A stretch of DNA of 64,000 bases, taken from positions 7,534 through 71,533 of the forward strand of contig DATDFB010000057.1 in the NCBI GenBank assembly GCA_036522835.1. The letters are read 5' to 3'. The translations under genes and the position numbers were made by a program. Below the pieces are notes generated by a model. The model did not search any database, was not told the DNA's origin, and saw only the letters and a list, made by a program, of their open reading frames with translations. Positions 41,729 through 49,208 of this stretch are shown in pieces (position 1 is the stretch's first letter; each line of letters begins with the position of its first letter). This stretch comes from DATDFB01 sp036522835. GTDB lineage: Bacteria; Acidobacteriota; Thermoanaerobaculia; Gp7-AA8.

Positions 41729-43182
41729 AGAGCGGAAAAGTCTTTCTCACCGGCGCCGGCCCGGGCGATCCGGGGCTCCTGACGACGCTCGCCGCGCAGT
41801 TGATCGCGACGGCCGATCTCATCGCCACCGACGCGCTGGTCTCGCGCGAGATCGTGGCGCTCTTTCCGAAAACGGCGCAGGTCGTCTACGTCGGCAAACG
41901 CGCCAGCGCGCACACGCTGCCGCAGGACCAGATCAATCAGCTCCTCATCGACGAGGCGAAGAAGGGGAAGCGCGTCGTGCGGCTCAAGGGCGGCGATCCG
42001 TTCGTCTTCGGCCGCGGCGGGGAGGAGGCGGAGGAGCTCGCCGCCGCCGGCGTGGAGTTCGAGATCGTCCCCGGCATCTCCTCGGCGATCGCCGGCCCCG
42101 CCTACGCCGGCATTCCGGTCACGCACCGCGCCCACGCCACGTCGGTGACGCTCGTGACCGGCCACGAATCGGAAGAGTCGACGGGAATCCAATGGGCCGC
42201 GCTCGCGCAGCTCAACGGCACGATCGTCTTCATGATGGGTCTCGCCAATCTGCCGCTCATCGCGCGCAAGCTGCGCGAGCACGGCGTTCCCGGCACGCGC
42301 CGCGCCGCGGTGATCTCGCACGCTACGCGTCCCGAGCAGCGCACCGTGGCCGGCACGCTCGACGACATCGAGTCGCGCGCGGCGGAGGCGAAGATCGAGC
42401 CGCCGGCGCTCATCGTGGTGGGCGAGGTCGTGCAGCTCCACGACACGATCGATTGGTTCGAGTCGAAGCCGCTCTTCGGCCGCCGCGTCGTCGTCACGCG
42501 CGCCCGCGAGCAAGCCTCGGATCTGAAGCGCCTCTTCGAGGAGAGCGGCGCGCAGGTCGTGCAGTTTCCGACGATCGAGATCGTGCCGCCGGAGTCGTGG
42601 GATTCGCTCGACCGCGCCGTCGACGAGGCGTGGGACTGGCTGATCTTCACCTCGACGAACGGCGTGGGCGCCTTCTTCGAGCGCCTCTTCGCCCGCGGCA
42701 AAGACGTGCGGGCGATTGCGCCGAAGATCGCCGCCGTCGGCGAGGCTACGGCCGCGTCGCTGCGCGCGCGCGGCATCGCGCCCGACGTCGTTCCCGACAA
42801 GTTCCTGTCCTCCGCCCTGATTCCGTTGCTGCCCGAGAATCCCGGCCGCACGGCGATCGTCCGCGCGCAGGAAGGGCGCGACGATCTCCTCGACGCGCTG
42901 CGCGGGCGCGGCGCCGAGGTGCATCTGGCGGTGGCGTACCGCAACGTTCCAGTCGTGCACGACAAGGACGAGCTTCACGACATCGACGTCGTCACGTTCA
43001 CCAGCGCCTCGACCGTCGACAACTTCTTCGCCAGCGGCGGCAACGCCAACGGCGCGCTCGTGGCCTCGATCGGCCCGATCACCAGCGAGGCGATCCGGAA
43101 GCACGGGCGCGCCGTCGACGTCGAGGCGCCGGCGGCGACGATTCAGGCGCTGCACGACGCGGTGGTGGCGCGGCTGCGCTAG
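41725..43182 (+). CDS. cobA-hemD: Fused uroporphyrinogen-III C-methyltransferase and uroporphyrinogen-III synthase
   Basis: A 485-residue two-domain enzyme. Residues about 1-245 are SUMT/CobA (GAGPGDPGLLTTLAA, GGDPFVFGRGGEEAEEL, GIPVTHRAHATSVTLVTGH), which makes precorrin-2 for siroheme or B12. Residues about 250-485 are HemD, which closes the tetrapyrrole ring (VVVTRAREQASDLKRLFEE, LIFTSTNGVGAFFERL, TFTSASTVDNFF). Such fusions are known in several phyla. The start is GTG 41725, overlapping hemC by 4 bp. No hemB is seen in the window. Confidence 0.93.
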   Translation: MKSGKVFLTGAGPGDPGLLTTLAAQLIATADLIATDALVSREIVALFPKTAQVVYVGKRASAHTLPQDQINQLLIDEAKKGKRVVRLKGGDPFVFGRGGEEAEELAAAGVEFEIVPGISSAIAGPAYAGIPVTHRAHATSVTLVTGHESEESTGIQWAALAQLNGTIVFMMGLANLPLIARKLREHGVPGTRRAAVISHATRPEQRTVAGTLDDIESRAAEAKIEPPALIVVGEVVQLHDTIDWFESKPLFGRRVVVTRAREQASDLKRLFEESGAQVVQFPTIEIVPPESWDSLDRAVDEAWDWLIFTSTNGVGAFFERLFARGKDVRAIAPKIAAVGEATAASLRARGIAPDVVPDKFLSSALIPLLPENPGRTAIVRAQEGRDDLLDALRGRGAEVHLAVAYRNVPVVHDKDELHDIDVVTFTSASTVDNFFASGGNANGALVASIGPITSEAIRKHGRAVDVEAPAATIQALHDAVVARLR

Positions 43183-43491
43183 CGCCTCGTCAGCCGCAGT
43201 ACGGCGGGCACTCGCCAGAGGTTGCGCAGCAGCAACAGACCGCGCAGTGAATGTGCTGATGCTCGCACGTAAATCGTCACCGTTGTAGTGCGACTCGCAC
43301 TCGCTCCGTCCCGGTCTCGTTCCAGGTGCCGAACGCGAAGGCAAAACCGGCGCGCCCGTTCAACTTCGCCAAGGACGGCCGGCGACGCATGGACACATCA
43401 GCGGCGCGGCCGCCTGCGCGGTTGGCGGTGTGGCATGCCATACGAATGCCAGTCAGGCTTGGACGCCGCCGCCCTCAGCTACACTCCGCGC
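43183..43491. other. Non-coding gap with degenerate reading frames
   Basis: About 309 bases without a confident gene. On the minus strand, one frame reads as a 37-residue peptide starting at ATG near 43390 (RRRPSLAKLNGRAGFAFAFG), a TGA near 43280, then 28 codons with eight cysteines (CAVCCCC, CPPYCG) ending at 43190. No ribosome site is seen. It may be a gene remnant or another dispersed repeat. The plus-strand promoter of the next gene sits at the right end. Confidence 0.35.
43480..43485 (+). promoter_or_regulatory. Likely -10 box (TACACT) six bases before a GTG start
   Basis: TACACT-N6-GTG at 43492. The same TACACT-N6-start spacing occurs at xseA. With transcription normally starting six or seven bases after the -10 box, the mRNA would begin at the start codon. 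Confidence 0.5.
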
Positions 43492-46400
43492 GTGCCGCGC
43501 GTCCTCAAAGCCTCGCTCTGGCTGGCCGCCTTCTTTTTCGCCTGCGGTATTTTCCTCGGCACGACGCAACTGCTTCGGGCCGTGCCGCCGACGCCGCACG
43601 TGGCCGTGGGGCGGGTGACGGTCGAGAACGCGTCGAAGCTGCGCGAGTACCTCACGGCGCTCCTCTTTTTCGTCCTCGTCCCGCCGCTGACGATCGGCCT
43701 CTATCGGCTCGGCTCCCGGCAGCTCGAGCGGTTTCCCGGCACCCTTCCCTCGGCACTCTTCGTCGCGCCATTTTTCCTCGCGCCGTTCCTTTATCTGACG
43801 ACGTTCAAGTGGGGCTGGCCGCTCATCATCCCGCTCGCGGCGTCGCAGCTCGGCCCGCGCGCGCTGCTGCTCTTCCGGCGCACGCGCTGGCTGCGACAGC
43901 TCCTGGCGATGAAAGCGTTCAACGCCCTCATCGCCGCCGAGGCGCTGGCGTGGATCCTCTTCTTCTACATCGGCACGTGGCACCGCATCGCCCACATCGC
44001 CACGCTCTTTCTCGAGATCGTCTTCGTCGGCTTCTTCATCGCCCTCTTCTGGTGCGCCTTCGCCCTGATCGCGCGGATCGCCTCGTTCACCGGCGGCATC
44101 GACATCGAGGTCGCGTTCCAGAGAGTCGCCGCCGGCGCGCTGCCGCTGATCATCCTGCCGGCGCTCGGCCTTCGCTTCGTCCCGGCGCACATCGCCATCT
44201 CCACGGTCATGGCCGTGACGTTCGCGACGATCGCGATGGTTCTGCAAGGCAAGGAGCCGGTCGATGCGAGGCGCGTCCGCAACGTCACCGCGTACGTCAT
44301 CTTCCCGCTCCTCCTCTATTGCGTCAGCTACGCCTCGACCGCGGCGCTCTCGCAGTGGATCGACCTCTTCCACCGCGGCGAGTCGCTCGGCCCAGCCTTC
44401 GACTACCTCCGCGGCAAAGTCCCGTACCGCGACGTCTTCGTCCTGCACGGCCTGCTCGAGGACGGCCAGCTCGACGCCTGGCTCTTCCAGCTCTTCGGCC
44501 GCAATGCCGGCATCGCCCTGGCGCGGCCCGTGATCCTAGGCTCGTTCGCCGTGCCGGCGCTCTGGTACGTCGGCATGGCCATCTTCGACTCGATCCCGCT
44601 CGCGGCGCTGGTGATGCTCCTCGGGGCCGTGACAACGGTCGACAACGAGCGCGAGTTGTGGGAGATCCTCGTCCTGGCGCTGCTCCTCGGCGCGCTGCGG
44701 CGGAAATCGAAAATGCTCTATGTCCTCAGCGGCGTCGCCGCCGGCGTCACGCTCTTCTTCAGCTTCGACATCGGCCTCTACTCGATCGCCGGCGGCTTGA
44801 TCGTTTGTGGAGTGCGGTGGCCACGCCACCGCTCTGACAGCGGCGGCATGGCCGCCGCACTCCAGATCTTCGGCATCGCGATCGGCACCGCACCGTTCAT
44901 CGCATATCTGGCGAGCAAAGGTGCCGTTAAAGCCTTCTTCGAAACCTCCTTCGTCACGATCCCGCGAATCATCGACGCCGTCTGGTCGCTCCCCTTTCCC
45001 GACCTCACCTCCACGTTCCGCAGCAAGAATCTCAACCTCCACACACTCTCCGACTTTTTCCTCTACGAGCACTTCCGCTACATCCTCAATCCGCTCGTCA
45101 TCTGCCTGGCCATTCTGGTGCTGCTGTGGCGGCGCAAGCGGTGGGAGTGGATCGACACCGCCCTCTTCGCGCTCACGATCTTCGCCGTCCTCACCCAGCG
45201 CAGCGCGTTGGGCCGCGCCGACTTCCCGCATCAATACTTCTCCGCGTTTCTCATCGGCCCGATGATCCTCATCCTCCTCGTGCTTCTCGCGCGGGCGGGG
45301 CAGTGGTCGGTGGCGCTGCTCGTGCCGCTGCTCGCCGTCGTGCTGTGGGTGCCGGACATCGCCAACGGCCGCATCGACGACACCTGCCACTACCAGGGCC
45401 GCGTCAGCGGCACCATTCGCGACCCGAAGGCGGAGGAGGTGCGCAACCGCATCGACGCCGTGCGCTACTGGGTCTGGCAGCACAGCAAGCCGAATCAGCC
45501 GATCTTCGACTTCTCGAACCAGCCGGCGCTCTACTTCTTCTGCGAGCGGCCGAATCCGACGCGCTTCTACCAGGTGCCGATCCTCTCGCCGCCGGCGCTG
45601 CAGCGCGAGACGATTCTGGCGCTCGAGCGCGCGAAGCCGCCCGTCGTCATCCGGCGCTCGCCGCAGGAGTTCGACGTCTTCGACGGCATCGACAACGCCA
45701 TCCGCGCGCAGGCCGTGGCCGCGTATCTCGACGACTTCTACGTCTTCGCCCACACCACGCGCGGCGTCGAGGTGTGGGTGCGCAAGGCGCCGGCGCCGCA
45801 GCTCAATCTCGCCGGTTACATGCGCCGCTACCGCATCCCCACGCTCGAGGAGCTCGGCACGATCGGCGGGCGCTCGCGCGTCGTCTTCCCGACCGTCGGC
45901 ACCGTGCCGGGCGTCGGCGGTGCGTACTGGCGCTCCGATTTGATGCTGCACAACCCGTGGAAGGAGACGATCTCGCTCGACCTCCGTTACGTCGCCGGCG
46001 ACGTCCGCGCGCACCGCAACGTCATCCTAGGCGCCGGGCAGAGCATCGTCTGGCCCGACGTCGTACGCACGTTCTTCGGCGCGCCGGAGAGCCGCGGGGT
46101 GCTGTGGATCGAGTACCGCGGCACGAACGCGCCCGTCGCGCGGGTGAAGACGTCCGATGTCGCGCACGAGGCGAAGGCGACGATCGACGCGCCGCTGACG
46201 CTCGCCGGCTCCGCGACGGCCGGGACGCCGAGCGACGACCTGACGATTTTCGGCCTCCCCTCGACGAAGGACCGGCGGATCAACATCGGCATCGTGAACG
46301 TCGGCGCGATTCCGGCCACGTTCCGCATCACGGCGCGCTCGCGCACCGGGCAGCCGATCGGCAGGCCGATCGAGGAAGGGCTGGCCGAGGACGAGTCGTA

Positions 46401-46560
46401 CACGCTGACCGACCTCGAGTCGCAGTTGCGCGCGCGGCTCGATGAGACGACGAGCGTGCACGTCGGCGTCGTGGCCGGGACGTGCATCGCCTACGCGACG
46501 GTCGTCGACATCAACGGCGACACGCAGTTCATCGCCGCGCTGCCGTCGCAGCAGCCATGA
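43492..46560 (+). CDS. Large membrane glycosyltransferase-like protein with C-terminal beta domain
   Basis: A 1,022-residue protein. Residues about 1-640 hold some 14-16 membrane segments. A loop with LRGKVPYRDVFVLHGLLEDG resembles the GT39/ArnT-PMT group of lipid-sugar-dependent transferases. A periplasmic region (about 640-790) follows, then a beta-rich domain (about 800-1022; VPGVGGAYWRSDLMLHNPW, IVNVGAIPATFRITARS) of a type seen at the end of many exported proteins. Its target is unknown. A family B repeat (44816-44865) is in frame and encodes extra residues about 442-458 between membrane segments. GTG 43492 is chosen for its promoter spacing; ATG 43435 is the alternative. Confidence 0.7.
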   Translation: MPRVLKASLWLAAFFFACGIFLGTTQLLRAVPPTPHVAVGRVTVENASKLREYLTALLFFVLVPPLTIGLYRLGSRQLERFPGTLPSALFVAPFFLAPFLYLTTFKWGWPLIIPLAASQLGPRALLLFRRTRWLRQLLAMKAFNALIAAEALAWILFFYIGTWHRIAHIATLFLEIVFVGFFIALFWCAFALIARIASFTGGIDIEVAFQRVAAGALPLIILPALGLRFVPAHIAISTVMAVTFATIAMVLQGKEPVDARRVRNVTAYVIFPLLLYCVSYASTAALSQWIDLFHRGESLGPAFDYLRGKVPYRDVFVLHGLLEDGQLDAWLFQLFGRNAGIALARPVILGSFAVPALWYVGMAIFDSIPLAALVMLLGAVTTVDNERELWEILVLALLLGALRRKSKMLYVLSGVAAGVTLFFSFDIGLYSIAGGLIVCGVRWPRHRSDSGGMAAALQIFGIAIGTAPFIAYLASKGAVKAFFETSFVTIPRIIDAVWSLPFPDLTSTFRSKNLNLHTLSDFFLYEHFRYILNPLVICLAILVLLWRRKRWEWIDTALFALTIFAVLTQRSALGRADFPHQYFSAFLIGPMILILLVLLARAGQWSVALLVPLLAVVLWVPDIANGRIDDTCHYQGRVSGTIRDPKAEEVRNRIDAVRYWVWQHSKPNQPIFDFSNQPALYFFCERPNPTRFYQVPILSPPALQRETILALERAKPPVVIRRSPQEFDVFDGIDNAIRAQAVAAYLDDFYVFAHTTRGVEVWVRKAPAPQLNLAGYMRRYRIPTLEELGTIGGRSRVVFPTVGTVPGVGGAYWRSDLMLHNPWKETISLDLRYVAGDVRAHRNVILGAGQSIVWPDVVRTFFGAPESRGVLWIEYRGTNAPVARVKTSDVAHEAKATIDAPLTLAGSATAGTPSDDLTIFGLPSTKDRRINIGIVNVGAIPATFRITARSRTGQPIGRPIEEGLAEDESYTLTDLESQLRARLDETTSVHVGVVAGTCIAYATVVDINGDTQFIAALPSQQP
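44816..44865. repeat. Family B palindrome inside the membrane glycosyltransferase gene
   Basis: tgtggagtgcggtggccacg, then the second hairpin cggcggcatggccgccg and ctccag. In frame, encoding a peptide rich in Gly, Arg and Ala (VRWPRHRSDSGGMAAAL). Confidence 0.85.
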
Positions 46561-47108
46561 TCGAGCTCGCGTTGCCCTGGGGCGATCGCGCCATCGCCAT
46601 CCGCGACGTCGACGATCCGGAATCGTGGCTGCGCGGAGACGAGCTCGCGGTCGCGCGCGCCTTCCCGCGCGAGAAGCGCAGACAGGAGTGGATGCTCGCC
46701 CGCGCCGCTGCGAAAGTGCTCGCGCGCCGCCGCGGCCTCGGCGACATCGCCGTCGAGCGCCCGCTCGTGTCGGTCTCGCACTCAGGCCCGTGGGCCGCGG
46801 CGGCGATCGACACGATGCCGGTCGGCATCGACATCGAAGTCGTGCGCGACGTCAGCGAGCGCGCCGCGCGGCACTTCCTTACCGAGGAGCAGATCGCGCA
46901 GATGGAGTCATGCACGATTCCGCATCGCCTGCTGCACTTCTGGTGCGCAAAGGAGGCGGCATGGAAGCGGCTGTGCGGCTCGATTCCGTTTCTGAAAGGC
47001 GTCCCGCTGACGCTTCTGGAGTGCGGCGGCCATGCCGCCGCTTTCGATTCCGTGGAGACGATCGAGCTCGGCGGCGTCGTCGTCGCCCTCACGCGCCCCA
47101 CTTCTTGA
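46557..47108 (+). CDS. 4'-phosphopantetheinyl transferase, Sfp type
   Basis: A 183-residue enzyme that loads phosphopantetheine from CoA onto carrier proteins. The magnesium-site GIDIEVVRD and the FWCAKEAAWKRL motif are both clear, as is the substrate-binding VSVSHSGPWAAAA. It is shorter than Sfp proper (about 220), because the end is compact. A half family B repeat (47017-47042) is in frame and encodes LECGGHAAA at residues about 154-162. It overlaps the upstream gene by 4 bp and the convergent TPR gene by 20 bp. No polyketide or peptide synthase is near, so fatty-acid ACP is the likely substrate. Confidence 0.87.
   Translation: MIELALPWGDRAIAIRDVDDPESWLRGDELAVARAFPREKRRQEWMLARAAAKVLARRRGLGDIAVERPLVSVSHSGPWAAAAIDTMPVGIDIEVVRDVSERAARHFLTEEQIAQMESCTIPHRLLHFWCAKEAAWKRLCGSIPFLKGVPLTLLECGGHAAAFDSVETIELGGVVVALTRPTS
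47017..47042. repeat. Family B half repeat inside the Sfp-type gene
   Basis: tggagtgcggcggccatgcc followed by gccgct; one hairpin only, in frame near the 3' end of the gene, in a segment where family members vary. Confidence 0.75.
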
Positions 47109-47943
47109 GCAGCGCCCGCGCGTCGTCCACCGCCGCGGCGTTCTCCACCTCGAACTCCGGCGGGTTCGGCGCGGCGATGGTCTCCTTCAGCATCTGCACC
47201 GCCTGCGGCCCAGTGTGGCTGTCGTTGCTCACCATCGCCTCCGCCAGGAACACCTTCGTGATCTTGTTCGTCGGGTCGACTTTCAGCGACTCGTTGAGAA
47301 ACCGCACCGCCTCCTTCGACGACGCCCAGCCGGTGAGGAAGGGGATGCGCGGCGTCTGATCGTGCAGGCGGCCCAGGACGCGCTGGGGAGAGCCGCCGTC
47401 CATCCGCGGATCGACGAGCATCGCGATCGTCGCCTCCCGTTTGATGCGGTCGGCGGCGCCCTCGCGCGCGGCGGCCATCTTGCCGTAGGCAAGCGCCCAC
47501 TCGCCCCAGTTGATCGCGTCCCAGAGGAACGTTTCGCCGGCGCCGGGGATGGTGCGCGCGACGTCGGCGACGCGCTTCTCCGTCGCCTTCGCCACCGAGG
47601 TCACGCCTTTCGCTTTCAGCAGATTGTCGACAACGGCGAGCGCGCCTTCGCCGGCCTTCTTCGCGTCACCGTAAATTTTCTTCTTCTCGTCGTTCGACGC
47701 GGCGACGTACGCGCCCTTGAAGCGGTACGCGCGCAGCAGCTTCCAGCGCGCCTCGACGTCGTTCGGGCTCGCGGCGACGGCGCGCTGGTACGCGGCGATG
47801 GCGGCATCGATCTGCGCCGCCTTGGCCCTCCCGCCCACGTGCCCCTCGGCGCGCGCATTCCAATGCTGGTCGCCCTCCGCAACCTGCGCCAGCGCGGCGA
47901 CGGGCATCGTGAGAGCGAGGAGCGCGATGAAGATGTTTCGCAT
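47089..47943 (-). CDS. Exported TPR-like protein
   Basis: A 284-residue protein with a signal peptide (MRNIFIALLALTMPVAALAQ). The mature part is helical, with TPR-like repeats near residues 45-75 (AAIAAYQRAVAASPNDVEAR) and 205-235 (EAVRFLNESLKVDPTNKITK). It is probably periplasmic with a binding role. The ATG at 47943 follows a CATAAA box by nine bases. A much longer frame to 48393 runs through a repeat and the neighbouring lipoprotein gene and is rejected. Confidence 0.8.
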   Translation of the reverse strand: MRNIFIALLALTMPVAALAQVAEGDQHWNARAEGHVGGRAKAAQIDAAIAAYQRAVAASPNDVEARWKLLRAYRFKGAYVAASNDEKKKIYGDAKKAGEGALAVVDNLLKAKGVTSVAKATEKRVADVARTIPGAGETFLWDAINWGEWALAYGKMAAAREGAADRIKREATIAMLVDPRMDGGSPQRVLGRLHDQTPRIPFLTGWASSKEAVRFLNESLKVDPTNKITKVFLAEAMVSNDSHTGPQAVQMLKETIAAPNPPEFEVENAAAVDDARALLKKWGA

Positions 47944-47984
47944 ACGTGCGATTTTATGGCACACCGCTTGAACCGGCTTCAGCC

Positions 47985-48287
47985 ATGCGCAGCATTGTTT
48001 GTCTCGCCGCCGTCCTCGCACTCGCGGCTTGCCGCGGCGAGAAGATTCCGCGCGACTACCAGAACAACCCGCCGGCGATGACGCACCCGGTGACGAAGTC
48101 GTCCGATACGCCGACCGCGCACGGCATGCCCGGCCCGGCGCCGGAGCCGAGCAAGGGCGCCGAGGGGAAGAACGTGAGCCGGCAGCCGACGTCGCCGACC
48201 TCGACAACGTACACCCTCGGCGATCAGGCGCCGACGCAGACGACCAGCACCTCCGCGACGGGGACGCAGTTGAAGGTGAAGCCATAA
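47985..48287 (+). CDS. Small putative lipoprotein
   Basis: A 100-residue protein with a lipoprotein signal (MRSIVCLAAVLALAAC, cysteine at 16) and a low-complexity mature part rich in Pro, Thr and Ser. No known domain. It is divergent from the exported TPR protein with 41 bp between them. It may be anchored in the outer membrane. Coding nature is supported by the signal peptide and lipobox, but it is short. Confidence 0.6.
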   Translation: MRSIVCLAAVLALAACRGEKIPRDYQNNPPAMTHPVTKSSDTPTAHGMPGPAPEPSKGAEGKNVSRQPTSPTSTTYTLGDQAPTQTTSTSATGTQLKVKP

Positions 48288-48290
48288 TGC

Positions 48291-48347
48291 GGAGTGCGGC
48301 GGCCATGCCGCCGCTGTAACAGCGCCGGCATGGCCGGCGCACTCCAC
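48291..48347. repeat. Family B double palindrome abutting fmt
   Basis: Two hairpins, gagtgcggcggccatgccgc and gcgccggcatggccggcgc, bounded by ggagtgc and cactccac; the last base touches the fmt ATG. Nearly identical to 2288-2346 in relation to its gene. Confidence 0.88.
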
Positions 48348-49208
48348 ATGCGCCTGCTTTTTTTCGGAACCCCGCAATTCGCCGTGCCGACACTCGAGGC
48401 CATCGCGCGCGAGCACGAGGTCGTGCTCGTCGTCGCGCAGCCCGACAAGCCCGCGGGCCGCGGCATGCATCTGCAGGCTCCCGCGGTGGTCGTGCGCGCG
48501 CGCGAGCTTGGGCTGCCGGTGGCGCAGCCGCCGAAGATCCGCGACTTCGCGCCGCCCGCGGCCGAGGCGGCGATCGTCGTCGCGTACGGAAAGATCCTGC
48601 CGGCGGCGCTGCTCGCCACGATGCCGTTCTACAACGTGCACGCGTCGCTGCTGCCGAAGTACCGCGGCGCGGCGCCGATCCAGCGTTCCATCGAGCACGG
48701 CGAAGCGGAAACGGGCGTGACGATCATGCGCATCGACGAGCAGCTCGATCATGGGCCGACGCTGCTGGCTGCGTCGACGGCAATCGACCCCGATGAGCAT
48801 TCGCCGGGGCTCGGCTCCCGGCTTTCGGCTCTCGGCGCGGATTTGATGCGGCGGGTGCTGCGCGAGCGGCCGGCCGAGGTCGAGCAGGACCACGCGCGGG
48901 CCACGCTCGCGCCGAAGATCGACAAGGAGGAGGGACTCGTCGACTGGAGCGCCCCGGCGCGGGCGATCTACGACAAGTTCCGCGCCTTCGATCCATGGCC
49001 CGGGATTTTCACGGACACGATGAAGTTGATCGACGTCGCGCCGGCTTCCGGCCAGGGCGCGCCGGAAAGCATCCTCGCCATCGACGACGGCGTCGTCGTC
49101 GCTTGCGGCGAGGGCGCGCTGCGCGTGCGCACGATCCAGCGCGCGGGAAAGCCGCGCGTGAACGCCGCCGACGTGGCGCGCGCGGAACGCTGGCGCGTCT
49201 TCCCATGA
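48348..49208 (+). CDS. fmt: Methionyl-tRNA formyltransferase
   Basis: A 286-residue enzyme that formylates initiator Met-tRNA with 10-formyl-THF. MRLLFFGTPQFAVPTLEA is the standard start, and the active site NVHASLLPKYRGAAPIQRSI with the later DHGPTLL motif is intact. It is slightly shorter than the usual 310 because the C-terminal tRNA-binding domain is compact. The frame extends 18 codons upstream through a family B repeat; the start at 48348 is certain from the family. It overlaps rsmB by 4 bp, the widespread fmt-rsmB order. def is not seen. Confidence 0.95.
   Translation: MRLLFFGTPQFAVPTLEAIAREHEVVLVVAQPDKPAGRGMHLQAPAVVVRARELGLPVAQPPKIRDFAPPAAEAAIVVAYGKILPAALLATMPFYNVHASLLPKYRGAAPIQRSIEHGEAETGVTIMRIDEQLDHGPTLLAASTAIDPDEHSPGLGSRLSALGADLMRRVLRERPAEVEQDHARATLAPKIDKEEGLVDWSAPARAIYDKFRAFDPWPGIFTDTMKLIDVAPASGQGAPESILAIDDGVVVACGEGALRVRTIQRAGKPRVNAADVARAERWRVFP

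Noticed and set aside
48294..48347. An 18-residue N-terminal extension of Fmt (and the matching one on the gene at 1175-2287)
   Set aside because: Both extensions are translations of the same family B repeat, and Fmt proteins start at MRLLFFGT.
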